NCBI RefSeq assembly: GCF_963675165.1
Contig: NC_087379.1
Coordinates: forward strand, 4,419,442-4,483,441
Origin: Halichondria panicea
Lineage: Eukaryota; Porifera; Demospongiae; Suberitida; Halichondriidae
DNA length: 64,000 bases
Reading direction: 5' to 3'
Shown here: positions 37,301 to 47,006 of the stretch, one piece after another
Numbering within the stretch: position 1 is the first letter of the stretch
Layout of the letters: each line of letters begins with the position of its first letter
Translations under genes and position numbers: made by a program
The notes under the pieces: model-generated
Told to the model about the DNA's origin: nothing
Database searches by the model: none
The model's input: only the letters and a program-made list of their open reading frames with translations

Positions 37301-40300
37301 TGTACCTCATCGATCTGCATGTTAAATATCAGTAAAGTGACGACAATTAAATTATAAGTAACACAGCTATAGTAACCTACATGCAACTGACACAATATCG
37401 ATAAATTCTTCATAAATTAGACTAAAAGCACCATTAGATAATTATTATACTAGATTTTTGACGTCAATTACAGATGGTCTTCTACTAATTGCCTGCAAGT
37501 ATCAGCATACCAAAATCGTTGAGTATCTTCTGAATGATGTTAGCTGCGACCCCAATGTCAAGGATGACGACCGACAAACACCACTCTCTCTAGCATGGAA
37601 CAAAGATATTATTCAACTCTTGTTACAGCACGGGGCTACAGCCGGAGATGTTTATACAAATCATCGCAAAGCTCTTGGTAAAGTTTTTTCGAAGAATCCT
37701 CTGAAAAACCCAGTGAAAATGCTTGTTATCGGTCACGGTGGAGAAGGAAAGAGCACTCTCATTGAAGCAATGGAACATGAGCCAACTGCACTCACATCTC
37801 TAGTCAACATCTTTGTCTCCCCTAAAGAAGTCGATGGAGTCAGCCAGAAAACAGCCGGAATCATCCCTCGATTATTCAAAAGCAGCATATTTGGAGAGGT
37901 GTTGGTGTGTGACTTTGCTGGTCAGGAGGCCTACTACAGCAGTCATGCTGCCATTATCAAGTCAGCAGTCTATGCATGTCGCCCCATTATTGTCTTAGTC
38001 CTTGGGCTCCATAGAGACGACACCCTTACCACCTATTCTATCTCTTATTGGTTAGGGATCATTGCCAATCGGTGTGCCAACATAGAGGGCACAGTCCCAC
38101 TCATTGTGGTAGGTAGCCATGTCGATTGCTTAACCGACAAACAGAAAATTAAAATTTTGAAAAAAGAAGAGATTGTTTTACAAGCTGTTTCAAGATATCC
38201 GACCTTGGATCTGTTGAAGTTCATTCCCATGGACAATCGCTACTCCAATTCTAGCGGCATGAAAATACTACGAAACACTGTCGGCCCTGCTTGTGCCCGC
38301 ATTCGATCAAAGTTGGCCGTTTCTTTAAATGCACACATGTTCCTGATTTACCTTGTTCGCAAGGATGAGATTGCAGTATCACTGGAACAAGTTCAGCGAC
38401 AAATTAAAGAGGAATCCAGTCAAGTTCTGTCCAAGAAGCACAAAGAAGCTGTACCGTTCATTCCGACAACCATTCCTCGTCTTGTTGAAATCTGTTTTCA
38501 GCTCAATGATAAAGGTCACATCCTCTTTCTACACAATACTGTCTCACCAGAGATGAGCTTCATTGTCCTCAAGAAACAAGAGCTTTTGGGTGAAGTCAAT
38601 GGCACCATATTTGCTCCAGAGGATTTCGATCAGCACTGTCAACTCTCCACAAGCACTGGTGTGGTACCTTGCTCCAAACTGGCTGCTCACTTCTCTAACT
38701 TGGATACTGACATGCTCACTGGATTCTTGATTCATCTTGAGTTCGCTGTGCCCATTGAAGACCCAGAAGTTCTCCGTCTTATTGATCAGCATCGAAAAAA
38801 TGTTGGCGAGTCAGTAACGCTCGACGAGAAATATTTCTTCTGTCCTGCTCTCATCCGATTAGATGTCCGCACGACAATTTTCAAGCATCGAGACGACCTC
38901 GCTTATCATTTCGGTTGGGTAATGTCATGCTCTCACAAGGACCAGTTTCTTGACGCTCGATTTCTCCATGTTCTTTTGCTTCGGATATCTCTCTCCCTGG
39001 GGCTTGCTCCTGTGATAGATCCTGATATCCCCTCTCTCCAACACCAATGCTCTGTCTGGAAGACTGGTGTTTGTTGGGGCACGGCTGACGGTGTCAAGGT
39101 GCTGGTGGAGGTTGTCAACAAAAAGAAAGCGGTTGTTTTAATTCAAGCTCACCATCTCTCACTGGACCTCTTCAAGCTGCGCTCCATTGTGATAAAGAAA
39201 GTTGTGGACACTTCAATTGAGTTGTGCTCTACTGTAGTCACTGAGGAGGCCCTCCTTCCTCCTGACAGTGTAACCTACCCTCTGGAAGATACACACGTCT
39301 TTGATCTCAAATCCATCGCTGAAAGCATTGTAGGCCAAAAGATGTGTGTAGTATCGACTAACGGTGTAGACCCTATGCCATTGAGTGAGCTTCTCCAAGC
39401 TGAGGTGTACGCTGATCTCGGTGAGAATATTCTACAAGCTCTATGCAACCCAGCACACGATAAGAAACTCTCTGATGGACTCCTCTCTGCTCTTTCATCT
39501 TGTTGGAGCAAGAATCCTAAACTCTCCGACATAGTTCGTTCAGCTGTTTCTAGTGACATTAAGAGCACACATCGAATCAGTGGTAGTCTAGAGCATGTTC
39601 TGAGGGCAAGCATCACTGGGGATTCTAGTGGTGAAGCACTGAGAAGAATTCTGGATCCACTTAGTGTGTTTGCTGGACGGAACCCTCTCGTGAGTTGAAA
39701 CATTTACTTGGCTACTTGTATGTGTTCATCCTTGCTTTATTACCTCTATATATAGGAACTAGCTGGTGTTGCTGCTAAGGAGACTAGTGATTATCTACTA
39801 CCAGCCCCCAGGCCAATAGCAAACTGTCCAAGCACAGGTATTATACTACCAGACTAGCTAGTCTAAGATGATGTATAAAACTATATAATTATACTTATAC
39901 TCTTTCAGTACAGTTAGAAATGTATCGGAAAATGTTTACGTGTGTGCATGGAGTGACGTATTAAGCCAAGTATAAATAGGACTAAAGCTGACTTTATCCA
40001 GTGTGAGTAATGTATGTGCCCGGCTTTATCCTATAGTGATGTACCACAATAAACACCGTGTTCATTTTATACACTCTATACACACAGACTCTCTCCCCGT
40101 TGTGGCTGGAGCAGCTCCAATGGTTGAGAATTGGTCAGTAAGAGAGAGGACTCAAGTCAGAGCAGAAGTCAGTCAAACCACACGCACTAAAGGTATTCTG
40201 CTCGTGCATATAGTAACAGCTCACAATAAATGCATATATACGTATTGTTTTTATTGTCAGCACGTACATGCATGGGATTCTAGAATACGTTTAATTGTTC

Positions 40301-43060
40301 ACTAACTAACCCGAGGTGCATATATTAGGCGACCACAGGTTATAGTATAGGCCGCTTGTCTTTCTGTCTATGATTCTGACTGTGCTCACTGGCCAGGCTG
40401 CCATAGCACTGCGTTTACAGCATCGATAGCCGCAACATAACAGGTTATTGCACATAAAAGCTTGGTTGTCGTATATAAGCGAGCAAAAGCTAGGCTTGCA
40501 CGTTGGCTTGCACGTTGGCTATAAGCTATATAGCTATGTACGCGGCTTGAGTTCGAGGCAACTCGTTGCACATGCACACTACTATAGCAACCACAGTTTC
40601 CATGCCATGGCAAGACTCTAGGTTTCTTTCTGTGACCCTAGTCCCAGCTAGTATGATCGATCACTGCAGTAATACCGCTCTCATATACCCTTGCCACAGC
40701 TTTGGGTGTGGTTCTCTATAGATCTATATCTGAATTTCAGCATGTTGTTAAGTTGCTAGTGGTTTCTACTCGATTTTACAACTCCTCTATGTAGTTGTGA
40801 GACATCTACAACTACACTTCAAGCCGAGGGTGTAGTTCTCTAGTTAAGCCTCGGTGTGCACATGCGCAAAGCAAGTAGTGCATGTGTGTGTGCGTGCGTG
40901 TGTGTGTAGACTGCTATAGCTGCTCAAAGACTGAGATTAATGAAGTGCAAGTAGCCACGTTTTCAATTGTAAATTTGCAAGTTTTTGCTTAGTAATATTT
41001 GCATGGAATACCGTTGCAGTCTTAGTGCATGGTCACCAGGCCGATTTTTCTCTATTTCGGCCGGCTCAGTACCGTATTTATTCGATTTAAGGAGACCCTT
41101 CAAATATGATTAATTAACACAAAGAAGACTCTGCAACCAAGAGTTTCAAGCAACGAGCTTCGCTCTGGCTAAGTCTACATAAAAAAAACTCACATTGAAG
41201 GCCATTTCCGTCTCTTGAGAATCATGCATAGCAAAAACAGTTAATAGAAAGTTGCTATTCTACTTAGTAAGTATATAGCTGTACACTATAGAGCATGCAC
41301 TAGCTAGTGTTAGCTGTAAGAGTAAGATAAAAGCTGCAAAGCTACACTGCAGAACATAAATACTTTAATGACGCACTGCATCATCGTTACTATGACTTCA
41401 ACATAAATTTCCGCAGGCAAGTACATATAATGAACCTCTGTATATAGAAGACCTCTGCTGAGGTATCTAAGTGAAATAAGGGACCTCTCAGTAACCAATC
41501 AGATTGCACCATTTTTGTGACAAGCATTTTCTAAAAGCAGTGACTACTGCGTTGAGAATTTTTTTATCGTGTACTAAATAGAGGTTAAAATGTGTAACCA
41601 CCTATAGCATCAATTCCAATCCGCTATAAATGTTGTATTTTGAGCGGCCTGTATAGTCGAGGGTAGTTGAGTCCTCGACTTCAATTAGATATGCGACACA
41701 AGGACTGCACATATTTTTTCAAACTTCAAAAGTAGCAACCTCTGGCTTCGTGAATAAATACGGTACACTGTTTCATGAGAGCAGCAGCTATTAAAATGAA
41801 AGCACCGCGGGTGCTGATGCCTCGGTGGAGGTGCCAAAGCTACATAACATAAAGCACTAATAGCTAGCTTTTATACACACATTGATTATAATTATCATGA
41901 TTAATTTTGCTGCATGCAGAATCCAGAATCACAGGGAAACTTAAAGAGTGGGTAATGATCGACGATGATCGTTGTTAAAACGATCGATGCCAAAAGTTCA
42001 AGTCTAAAATTAATGGCTGCAAGTCAGCAGAGCCTTGCAGCTCTCTTCTCACTCTTGCAGGTACCAATAGCTAGTGTTCTAGTGCAGAGTTAACTACTAA
42101 GTAGAGTAGCAACACTCGGTGAACAAGTTTTGCTACGGACTCTTCTGAAAAGGCTGCAATGGCATTCCAAGTAAGCAAAACTAGGCATAACTCGAGAACG
42201 AAGCTTTATTTTGTAAATCCACAAATAACAAGCCAAGAAAACATGACTAGAAGCCTATAGAAACTCTTACTTGCACTTCATTGATCCTTGAGCAGCTGAA
42301 ACAGTCTACACACAGACAGACACACAAACACACTACCGTATACCTCGCTTGCGCATGCGCACCGAGGCATAACTATACTAATGGACTTTAAACTTTGGCA
42401 TCCTTTAAGGGACGTTCAGACAACTTTCCAAGAGTAGCACAGCTTTGTACTTAGTATATTCTTTATGAAGCACATCTCAGTCGCAATATCTAGCTCTTGT
42501 TTTTGTGATTACAGACGAAAATAGCCAATGTTCTTCAGCAGCCTAGGCGTAACACGCCTAGACTTCAAAGGGTTTTGCCCACACAACGTACAAAACATAG
42601 TAAAACATGACGTCAAATGACATGCGTTTTCAATCCCTTTCTCTTCTTCATCTATGCTTTCATTTGATCAGTGTACGTTATATCCTCTATTTTACACCCA
42701 GAAGAATTGGTGGTGAATGGTCTAACACTCGCTGTTGTTAAAAGGAGGACTGGAATCAGTGACACCCAGCTGGACACAGAGATCATAGAACACGATCTGT
42801 ACAACTTGGCTGACTGTTTCGATAATGTGGACACGTACCTTCTCAAGCTACGCCTGACTCCTGGCCAACAAACTGATATCAAATACCTTGCTTTTCGACG
42901 GTCTACTCAAATAGCCATGGCCGAAGCTTTGAAGCTGTGGCGTGCCCCCAATCCTCTTGTTGCCACGTTCCGAGCCCTGTTGACCATCTTACTGGATCTC
43001 AAGAGAGGAGACGTGGCTGTTCGGGTGTGTCAGTACATTGCTGACAGAGTTCCACAATAA
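22394..43060 (+). CDS. ROCO protein: ankyrin repeats, Roc GTPase, COR, Death domain
   Basis: Thirteen exons, all phases consistent, 1,262 residues: 22394-22404, 23225-23526, 25117-25221, 25737-25841, 30286-30390, 32211-32282, 32956-33042, 34880-34984, 36000-36104, 37474-39689, 39756-39837, 40088-40192, 42672-43060. Exon 1 is only MAT plus two bases, with good ATG context. Residues to about 400 are ankyrin repeats (TALHAACLNNKPDVVKVL; TPLHYACWVGHLKCVQLL). The Roc domain has a P-loop GHGGEGKST (about 419-427), DFAGQE (about 479-484, switch II) and GSHVD (about 546-550, the base-binding motif as THxD-like in ROCO proteins). COR follows. The last exon encodes a Death domain (LTPGQQTDIKYLA, then FRALLTILLDLKRGD). 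The order is that of DAPK1 without the kinase. The predicted role is GTP-regulated signalling in cell death or immunity. AATAAA signals lie near 43300-43340. Confidence 0.88.
22668..22892. mobile_element. TA-flanked MITE, CCGTATAGC family, copy 2
   Basis: The ends CCGTATAG and a complementary CACGG end are flanked by TA. The interior has the family's GGGAAATTTTTGCGGG / CGAAAATTTCCCG pairing. The left terminal repeat is broken by a few extra bases. It lies in intron 1 of the ROCO gene. Confidence 0.65.
23790..24095. repeat. Two adjacent long hairpins with CCCGAGGGC hinges
   Basis: Hairpin 1 (23790-23912) has arms around GGCTCGGTAGTAACG / CGTCACTACTGAGCC. Hairpin 2 (23985-24095) has arms around GGGATGTATGGCATATATTG / its complement. 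The arms differ in sequence, but both hinges carry GCCCCGAGGGC. Similar hinges occur at 29050, 47950 and 45640. There is no gene in this part of ROCO intron 2. Confidence 0.7.
24096..25116 (+). other. Rest of ROCO intron 2
   Basis: The GGGC hinge motif occurs again near 24105 (ATCCCGAGGGCATAGC). The frames at 24401-24967 lack ankyrin-like residues and splice signals. I see no supported gene or element. Confidence 0.45.
25316..25553. mobile_element. TA-flanked MITE, CCGTATAGC family, copy 3
   Basis: Near-perfect terminal inverted repeats (CCGTATAGCGCGAAATTTTC and its complement) are flanked by TA. An inner pair, CGTGGATTGG / CCACGAAATCC, makes the whole element fold. It lies in ROCO intron 3. 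Confidence 0.8.
26131..26331. repeat. Long palindrome in ROCO intron 4
   Basis: The arms pair CTAGGTGTACTAGG with CCGGACTACACCTAG and TTTCTTAGTAGTATTGAGAA with its complement. One stretch of the right arm (AAGGTTTTCAATACTACTAAG) is itself doubled in tandem. The hinge contains GCAGCCGAGGTC, a variant of the CGAGGGC hinge. Confidence 0.65.
26396..26530. repeat. GGGCCCGTTACAGG repeat fragment, first occurrence
   Basis: A stretch with inverted ACGGGCCCGTTACAGG and CCGTGGAACGGGCTG motifs. A related, longer, multiply inverted stretch lies at 28060-28265. Probably an inverted-repeat element, with boundaries unclear. Confidence 0.4.
26700..27065. repeat. Tandem repeat, about 115-bp unit, about three copies
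   Basis: Each unit contains GACTGTTTGTACTG, CCAGCCATGTCC, CAGTCACTGTGT and GCAAAGAAAATGTTTCTTAC in that order. Units differ by small indels. The array is non-coding and lies in ROCO intron 4. Confidence 0.75.
28060..28265. repeat. GGGCCTG/CAGGCCCGT inverted repeat cluster
   Basis: Four or more copies of CAGGCCCGT or ACGGGCCTG in alternating orientation, with GTAAGCAGG(C/A)CGTGG between. It resembles the fragment at 26396-26530. Most likely a foldback element in ROCO intron 4. Confidence 0.5.
28575..28964 (+). pseudogene. C-terminal fragment of a Crypton-type tyrosine recombinase
   Basis: A 129-residue frame has the layout of the catalytic end of tyrosine recombinases: HSLRVSSATRLFDAQVDEL (the H-x-x-R box), then SRTGHSS (the second His box) and AYKRT, where the Tyr would be the nucleophile. 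Spacing and the neighbouring PLGHNVLSKVVYNLMKDRGY resemble Crypton elements and their domesticated relatives of the DUF3504 type. Residues such as PLGHN precede it, but the N-terminal DNA-binding part is not found, so it is a remnant. It lies within ROCO intron 4 in the same orientation. Domestication is unlikely without a start or partner exon. Confidence 0.65.
28976..29115. repeat. Long hairpin with AGCCGAGGGA hinge
   Basis: The arms pair GAGTAGAATATGTGTCT with AGACACATATTCTACGAG, and GCGGTTAGA with TCTAACCG. The hinge is GAGGCGCAAAGCCGAGGGA. The arms are unrelated to those of the other hairpins, while the hinge is similar. Confidence 0.75.
29680..29770. repeat. Short tandem repeat, about 24-bp unit
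   Basis: Four copies of CACTTCCTGTAGAATATGYG with T/C variants. It lies in ROCO intron 4. Confidence 0.8.
30391..32210 (+). other. ROCO intron 5
   Basis: This holds a partial copy of the CCTCGGTGG family near 31004-31130, a TATGGAATAAG tandem stretch near 31330-31400, a (TG)n tract near 30607 and the hinge-like CCCTCGGGAT at about 32020. No gene is supported. Confidence 0.5.
32299..32836 (-). mobile_element. CCTCGGTG/CACCGAGG family element, inverted copy
   Basis: This is the reverse complement of the elements at 4580-5163 and 41794-42372, from GCGCATGCGC near 32303 to CCACCGAGGCATCAGGACCC near 32810. It sits only about 17 bp after the donor of ROCO exon 6. Confidence 0.75.
33218..34510 (-). 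pseudogene. Decayed pogo/Tigger-type transposase
   Basis: Pieces in transposase order run leftwards on the minus strand. At about 34510-34350 there is an N-terminal psq-like helix-turn-helix remnant (KRKQWRTDEQMLAAI). At 33957-33780 is the first acidic box region (PEQIYNMDETSVPLEPRSP). At 33827-33560 is the second (LILLLDGHTSHFEP, then IIFCLPPPHMS). At 33430-33310 is a PHD-like zinc finger (CCVCYGSLEE...WLQCSCVRWIHEDC). Frameshifts and stops separate the parts, so no intact protein remains. It is inserted in ROCO intron 7, opposite to the gene. Confidence 0.8.
35138..35629. mobile_element. Inverted-repeat element with CTAGTCTCATGAATC ends
   Basis: The left end (from about 35146, CTAGTCTCATGAATCAGCC and AGAAGGG-type bases) is the inverse of the right end (GGCAGCTGATTCATGAGACT, about 35593-35613). 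The inner GAGCACTCTTG / AAGAGTGCTC also pairs. A half copy lies at 63283-63370. It is in ROCO intron 8. Confidence 0.65.
36669..36937. mobile_element. hAT-like MITE, CAGTGGCGGATCCAGG ends
   Basis: A 269-bp element with terminal inverted repeats CAGTGGCGGATCCAGG and CCTGGATCCGCCACTG and a perfect 5-bp flanking duplication, CATTG (36664-36668 and 36938-36942). CAGTG-type ends are typical of hAT elements. It is in ROCO intron 9. Confidence 0.9.
41794..42372 (+). mobile_element. CCTCGGTG/CACCGAGG family element, full copy
   Basis: A full-length, uninterrupted copy, from GAAAGCACCGCGGGTGCTGA to GCGCATGCGCACCGAGGCAT. It is in ROCO intron 12, about 300 bp before the Death-domain exon. Partial copies are at 36252-36468, 40846-41030 and 63046-63274. 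Confidence 0.8.
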
Positions 43061-43989
43061 GAACACTCAACACTTATCTTGCTGCAGTGCATGTGCATTT
43101 ATTCCCACACTCACACATCCTTTAATCTTATACACACTTTCTATCATGCTGTTTATTTTGGCTGAAGACGTTTACTCAGTTTTTATGCACTTGCAATCAT
43201 CACGAACACAATTTTATGTTAGTCATGCATGCATTCATCAGTATTCTGCTTCAATTACCATGCTACATAATTCATAATAATATTTATTTTGAGCAATAAT
43301 AAAATTCTCTTGACAATTTACTTATTGCTGTGACAATAAAATGAAAAGCTGGAAACATATACCGATATATTTCGAGGGTATATAAATGTTCATGGTTTTC
43401 GCTGATTAACCATAGCATGTATACTGCAAACATTTATACCCGCAAATTTAATGTTCTGTTTCTGGTCAGGTTGCTTCCCTGATTACGTGAGGCCAGGAGG
43501 AACAACAGCAACTGCATGAGCTGCAAATATTTGCAGTGTCGCATGCGCAAACCACACCCACTAACTCTAGGCTGAGTGGGTGTTGCAATAATTATAACAT
43601 AATTATTATCATGTATATATATACAGCACCTACAACTCAGTATACTAAGAGACATGCATGCAGCTCAAAATAGAATGCAATACAAATTTTGTGGTTTCCC
43701 GGCCAATCCTAGCATATAGGGTGATATTCATTTCCCTATACATGCACATGCATTTTGGGTGATAATTTTGTGGGACATAATGATCATTGACTGTGCATGA
43801 ATTTTGTACAAGGCAAGAGTTTTAGGCAAGCCGCATATACACAGTCATATAATTATGCATGCATATGTTGACATGCATATGGAAGTAATGATGTTTGGTA
43901 CAGTCTATATACATCTCTTAATTAGAATTCCTATAATTTAATGACAATCAGTTTAGGTTTAATTGTGATGCTAACACTATACTAGGTAC

Positions 43990-44040
43990 ATTATGCATGT
44001 TTGTACAGCTATAGTCTATAGCTGTACAAACATGCATAAT
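43990..44040. repeat. Perfect 51-bp palindrome
   Basis: Arms 43990-44014 and 44016-44040 are exact reverse complements around a single T at 44015. The arm starts ATTATGCATG and ends AGCTATAG. Confidence 0.97.
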
Positions 44041-44929
44041 TATTATGAATGACGTTGTAACAGATTGGAGTTATGCTTTGTCCGCTTTCTTGTTTCTATG
44101 CTTTTTGGTGTTTTTCCCCTGCCCAATCCTAGCAAATGTTTTTGTGGGTCTTGTTCCCATGCTTTTTTCTTTGGTCAGATCGTCGAATAGAGATGTATAA
44201 TTATGTTGGAGTTAGTGGGCAGCATGTATTCGTAAATTTGCAGTTATTCAGGTGTTGTAACTTATAGTGATGCCTTTTTTCTTCAGATTTTCGAAGCACC
44301 AGACTCACCAGAGACTATATTTCAACTATAAAATTATATCAACAATGGCTGCAGCTATAATTATTAGCTTCTCATCCTTGTTTATAATCAGTATAATAAT
44401 TAGATGTATGTCATAATTTATACTTCGCATGTACATAAATAACAATCTTAGATGCAACAGATATCTATAGTCTAGACAATAGCTTGGAAGACACTCCACT
44501 GAGTACGTGTGCAACGAGAAGAATCTAGGAAGACAGAGTAGATCTAGGAAGACAAGAGTACCTGAGTGTGACCATAGATAGACGAGCGAAATGGATAGGT
44601 AACACTTATAGCGCCTCGAAAACTATCCACGTTTCGCTCTGGGGTTTAATCGAGGCCGCCTACTGTAAGCTTACGTGAAAAATAAGCCAAAAAGAGTCAA
44701 ATGGTTGTCTTAATTACTGTCAGTGTGAGAATCCTGCTGCTGAACTTTCACTTCTGTTTGATACTTGAGGCTATATATAACACATTTGCCTGCAAAATCA
44801 TAACCAAAGAATGGAAATCTGACCACTACTTAACAAACTCCATGCAATACATCACTTAAAGATCGCAGGAATATATCTGCTTCAAAATCATCAACAATTA
44901 AAAATCCTGTATTTCTCCCACTACCTTCT

Positions 44930-45272
44930 CACCCATCCCCTTCCCCCCGTCATCCACACAACCAAATGCTCTTTATACCACATGTGCATGTGGGCATCTC
45001 ATCCCACAAACATTCCTTTTTTCTGGATGTAATACCGATTCGGAACTGGATGGCCAGTAGCTCTTCTGTTTCATCATTTAAATCAAACCTCAGTATAATT
45101 TTATATAGTAACAATGTAATTTTGTAATTGTAGCTCTTTAATTTTTGTTTTATTTTTCTGTCTTTTGTGCTGTCCAGGGGAAATTTTCACACTAGCCATC
45201 TGAGCTACTGACCTATATTTACGCATACCTTGGTTATGCATTAAAATTTCTTAAATAAATAAATAAAAAAGT
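44930..45272 (+). mobile_element. Possible 3' end of a non-LTR retrotransposon
   Basis: An AT-rich stretch ends in the tetranucleotide tail TTAAATAAATAAATAAAAAA after a GTTATGCATTAAAATTTC stem-like end, as seen in several LINE families. No reverse transcriptase frame remains, so the call is weak. Confidence 0.3.
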
Positions 45273-45625
45273 ACGCTACCTATTTAGGTTGTTAGCTATA
45301 ATAATATAGGTGTTATTGGTACATTGTTGCCAAGCGAGTGGGTAGGTCAAAGGAATCCAGTGCTCTGTATATGGCATATGTTGCATCGCTACCATAGCAA
45401 CCATATATATATTGCACTGCATTATGCAACATAAACATAGCGATGCAACATATGAAATCTGCTTTTGGACTTATCCCCCACCCTCCACCTAATAACTCAT
45501 TTGGTCCCTTTCTGGAATTCAGCAAAACTAATGAATTCACTCAAATTCACTCAAAGCACATGTCATATTACAATTTATAGGGAAAACTTGACCAATCAGA
45601 AGAGTTTAACGTCATTGGGCAACAA

Positions 45626-45712
45626 GTTAGTTATTGCAGCCGCCCTCGTGCAACATGCCATATAACTGATTATTGCACATAAGCACTCGTGCACTGCTGG
45701 GCAATAACTAAT
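45626..45712. repeat. Hairpin with GCCCTCG hinge
   Basis: The arms TTAGTTATTGCAGC and GCTGGGCAATAACTAA pair. The inner CGCCCTCGTGCA is the complement of the CGAGGGC hinge seen in the other hairpins. Confidence 0.6.
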
Positions 45713-47006
45713 ACGAAACATCCTAAAATATTGAAAAACAATGTTCTTTACCTCTAGCTACTTCCCAGCAATCCAAAAAATCTTCTGTTATTTCCAAATA
45801 ATACCTACTATAAAATGATACAGCCGTTTCGCTCCCTACCCCCGGGAAAACTACTTTTATGACTGTTTTGGAACACTGATTCAGACCTTTCCAAGCCCCC
45901 CCACAACTTTTATTTAATGTCCCTTTATTATCAGAAAAAAATTTTCTGCATGCCTGTATCTTAGCTCAGCCCAGTGTATACATGTATATGCATTTTATAT
46001 GCAGCTTATGTGAGCACGTAATCCGTTTCCAATCTACTTGCGACATATAGAATCAGGAAGACAATAATTTGGAAGACATAGTATACCTGAGTGCAACATA
46101 CATATGAGAATAAATAACTGGGAAGACAGGTAGCTGAGCTAGGTTCTTCACTTTCCAACTCTAGAACTGATCGCTCTCTTTGAGCAATTATGATTCGAGG
46201 CCAACCCCCGAGCCTCGAGGAGTCACATAAAAATGGCGGAATTTTCTAGGTGTCGAGCCTGGAGGTCATATTATCATAATGTGCTTCGGTCGCAAATCTG
46301 AGAAAATGCCCATGGCCAAGACTGTACAGTGCATCCAGTCTAAAGAGTAGAATGCCACAAATGTGTGAGTAGTTGTACTTAAATGTAAATATTTTATGAT
46401 TAGAACATTTCTAAGAACATCTGCTGATACCATTGTGTAGGTGAATGAATAAGCTACAACATGTCCAAAAATGTTTCCATGGCAACATAAGGTGGTGGGT
46501 TTGTGGTGAATAATATATTAAACAGTGAACAATTGTTATAGTGGGTAATCGGTTAGAGAGAGAAAAGACCAAAGGTTTCCGGCTAAGGTTTGGAACTTTG
46601 TTAATAACATCTATAGATAGTTTGGCTATCTTATGAAAGGTTCGATGTTCCTTAAATATCTACACATCATTCCTTATAACCTTATCCTGTTTTGTCTATG
46701 ATATTGGCAAGCATTAGTAGATCTACACGCTATAGTTACTCGAATCTATAGATAATAACATAAACGGATGCCTGCATGCATGTATAACCGATTATTTACA
46801 TATATACGTCGTGTTTAATAAATATGGTAGGTGCATGGGTAAAGATCATTAACTCAATTTTCTTTAACTGACAGATGTGAGTGGAATTGGCACCACATCT
46901 TATGTTTGATCTATGATATTAGCAAGTTATATATATGGATATAGTAGATCTGTACAGCTATATATTTATGCTCACATACATTTAGTAGCTCAGTATAGAT
47001 AATAAT

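Larger units (their letters stand above)
43061..47006. other. Intergenic region, ROCO to Ig-like receptor
   Basis: About 4 kb without a supported gene. It contains the ROCO polyadenylation signals near 43300-43340, a degenerate CCGTATAGC-family half at about 43358-43445, a perfect palindrome (43990-44040), a possible LINE 3' end (44930-45272) and a hairpin (45626-45712). From 46829 on it is paralogous to 11840-12047 and presumably holds the receptor promoter. Confidence 0.55.

Noticed and set aside
40003-40305. A 100-codon ORF as an independent gene
   Set aside because: Its middle is ROCO exon 12 (40088-40192), which joins neighbours in phase; the flanks are intron.
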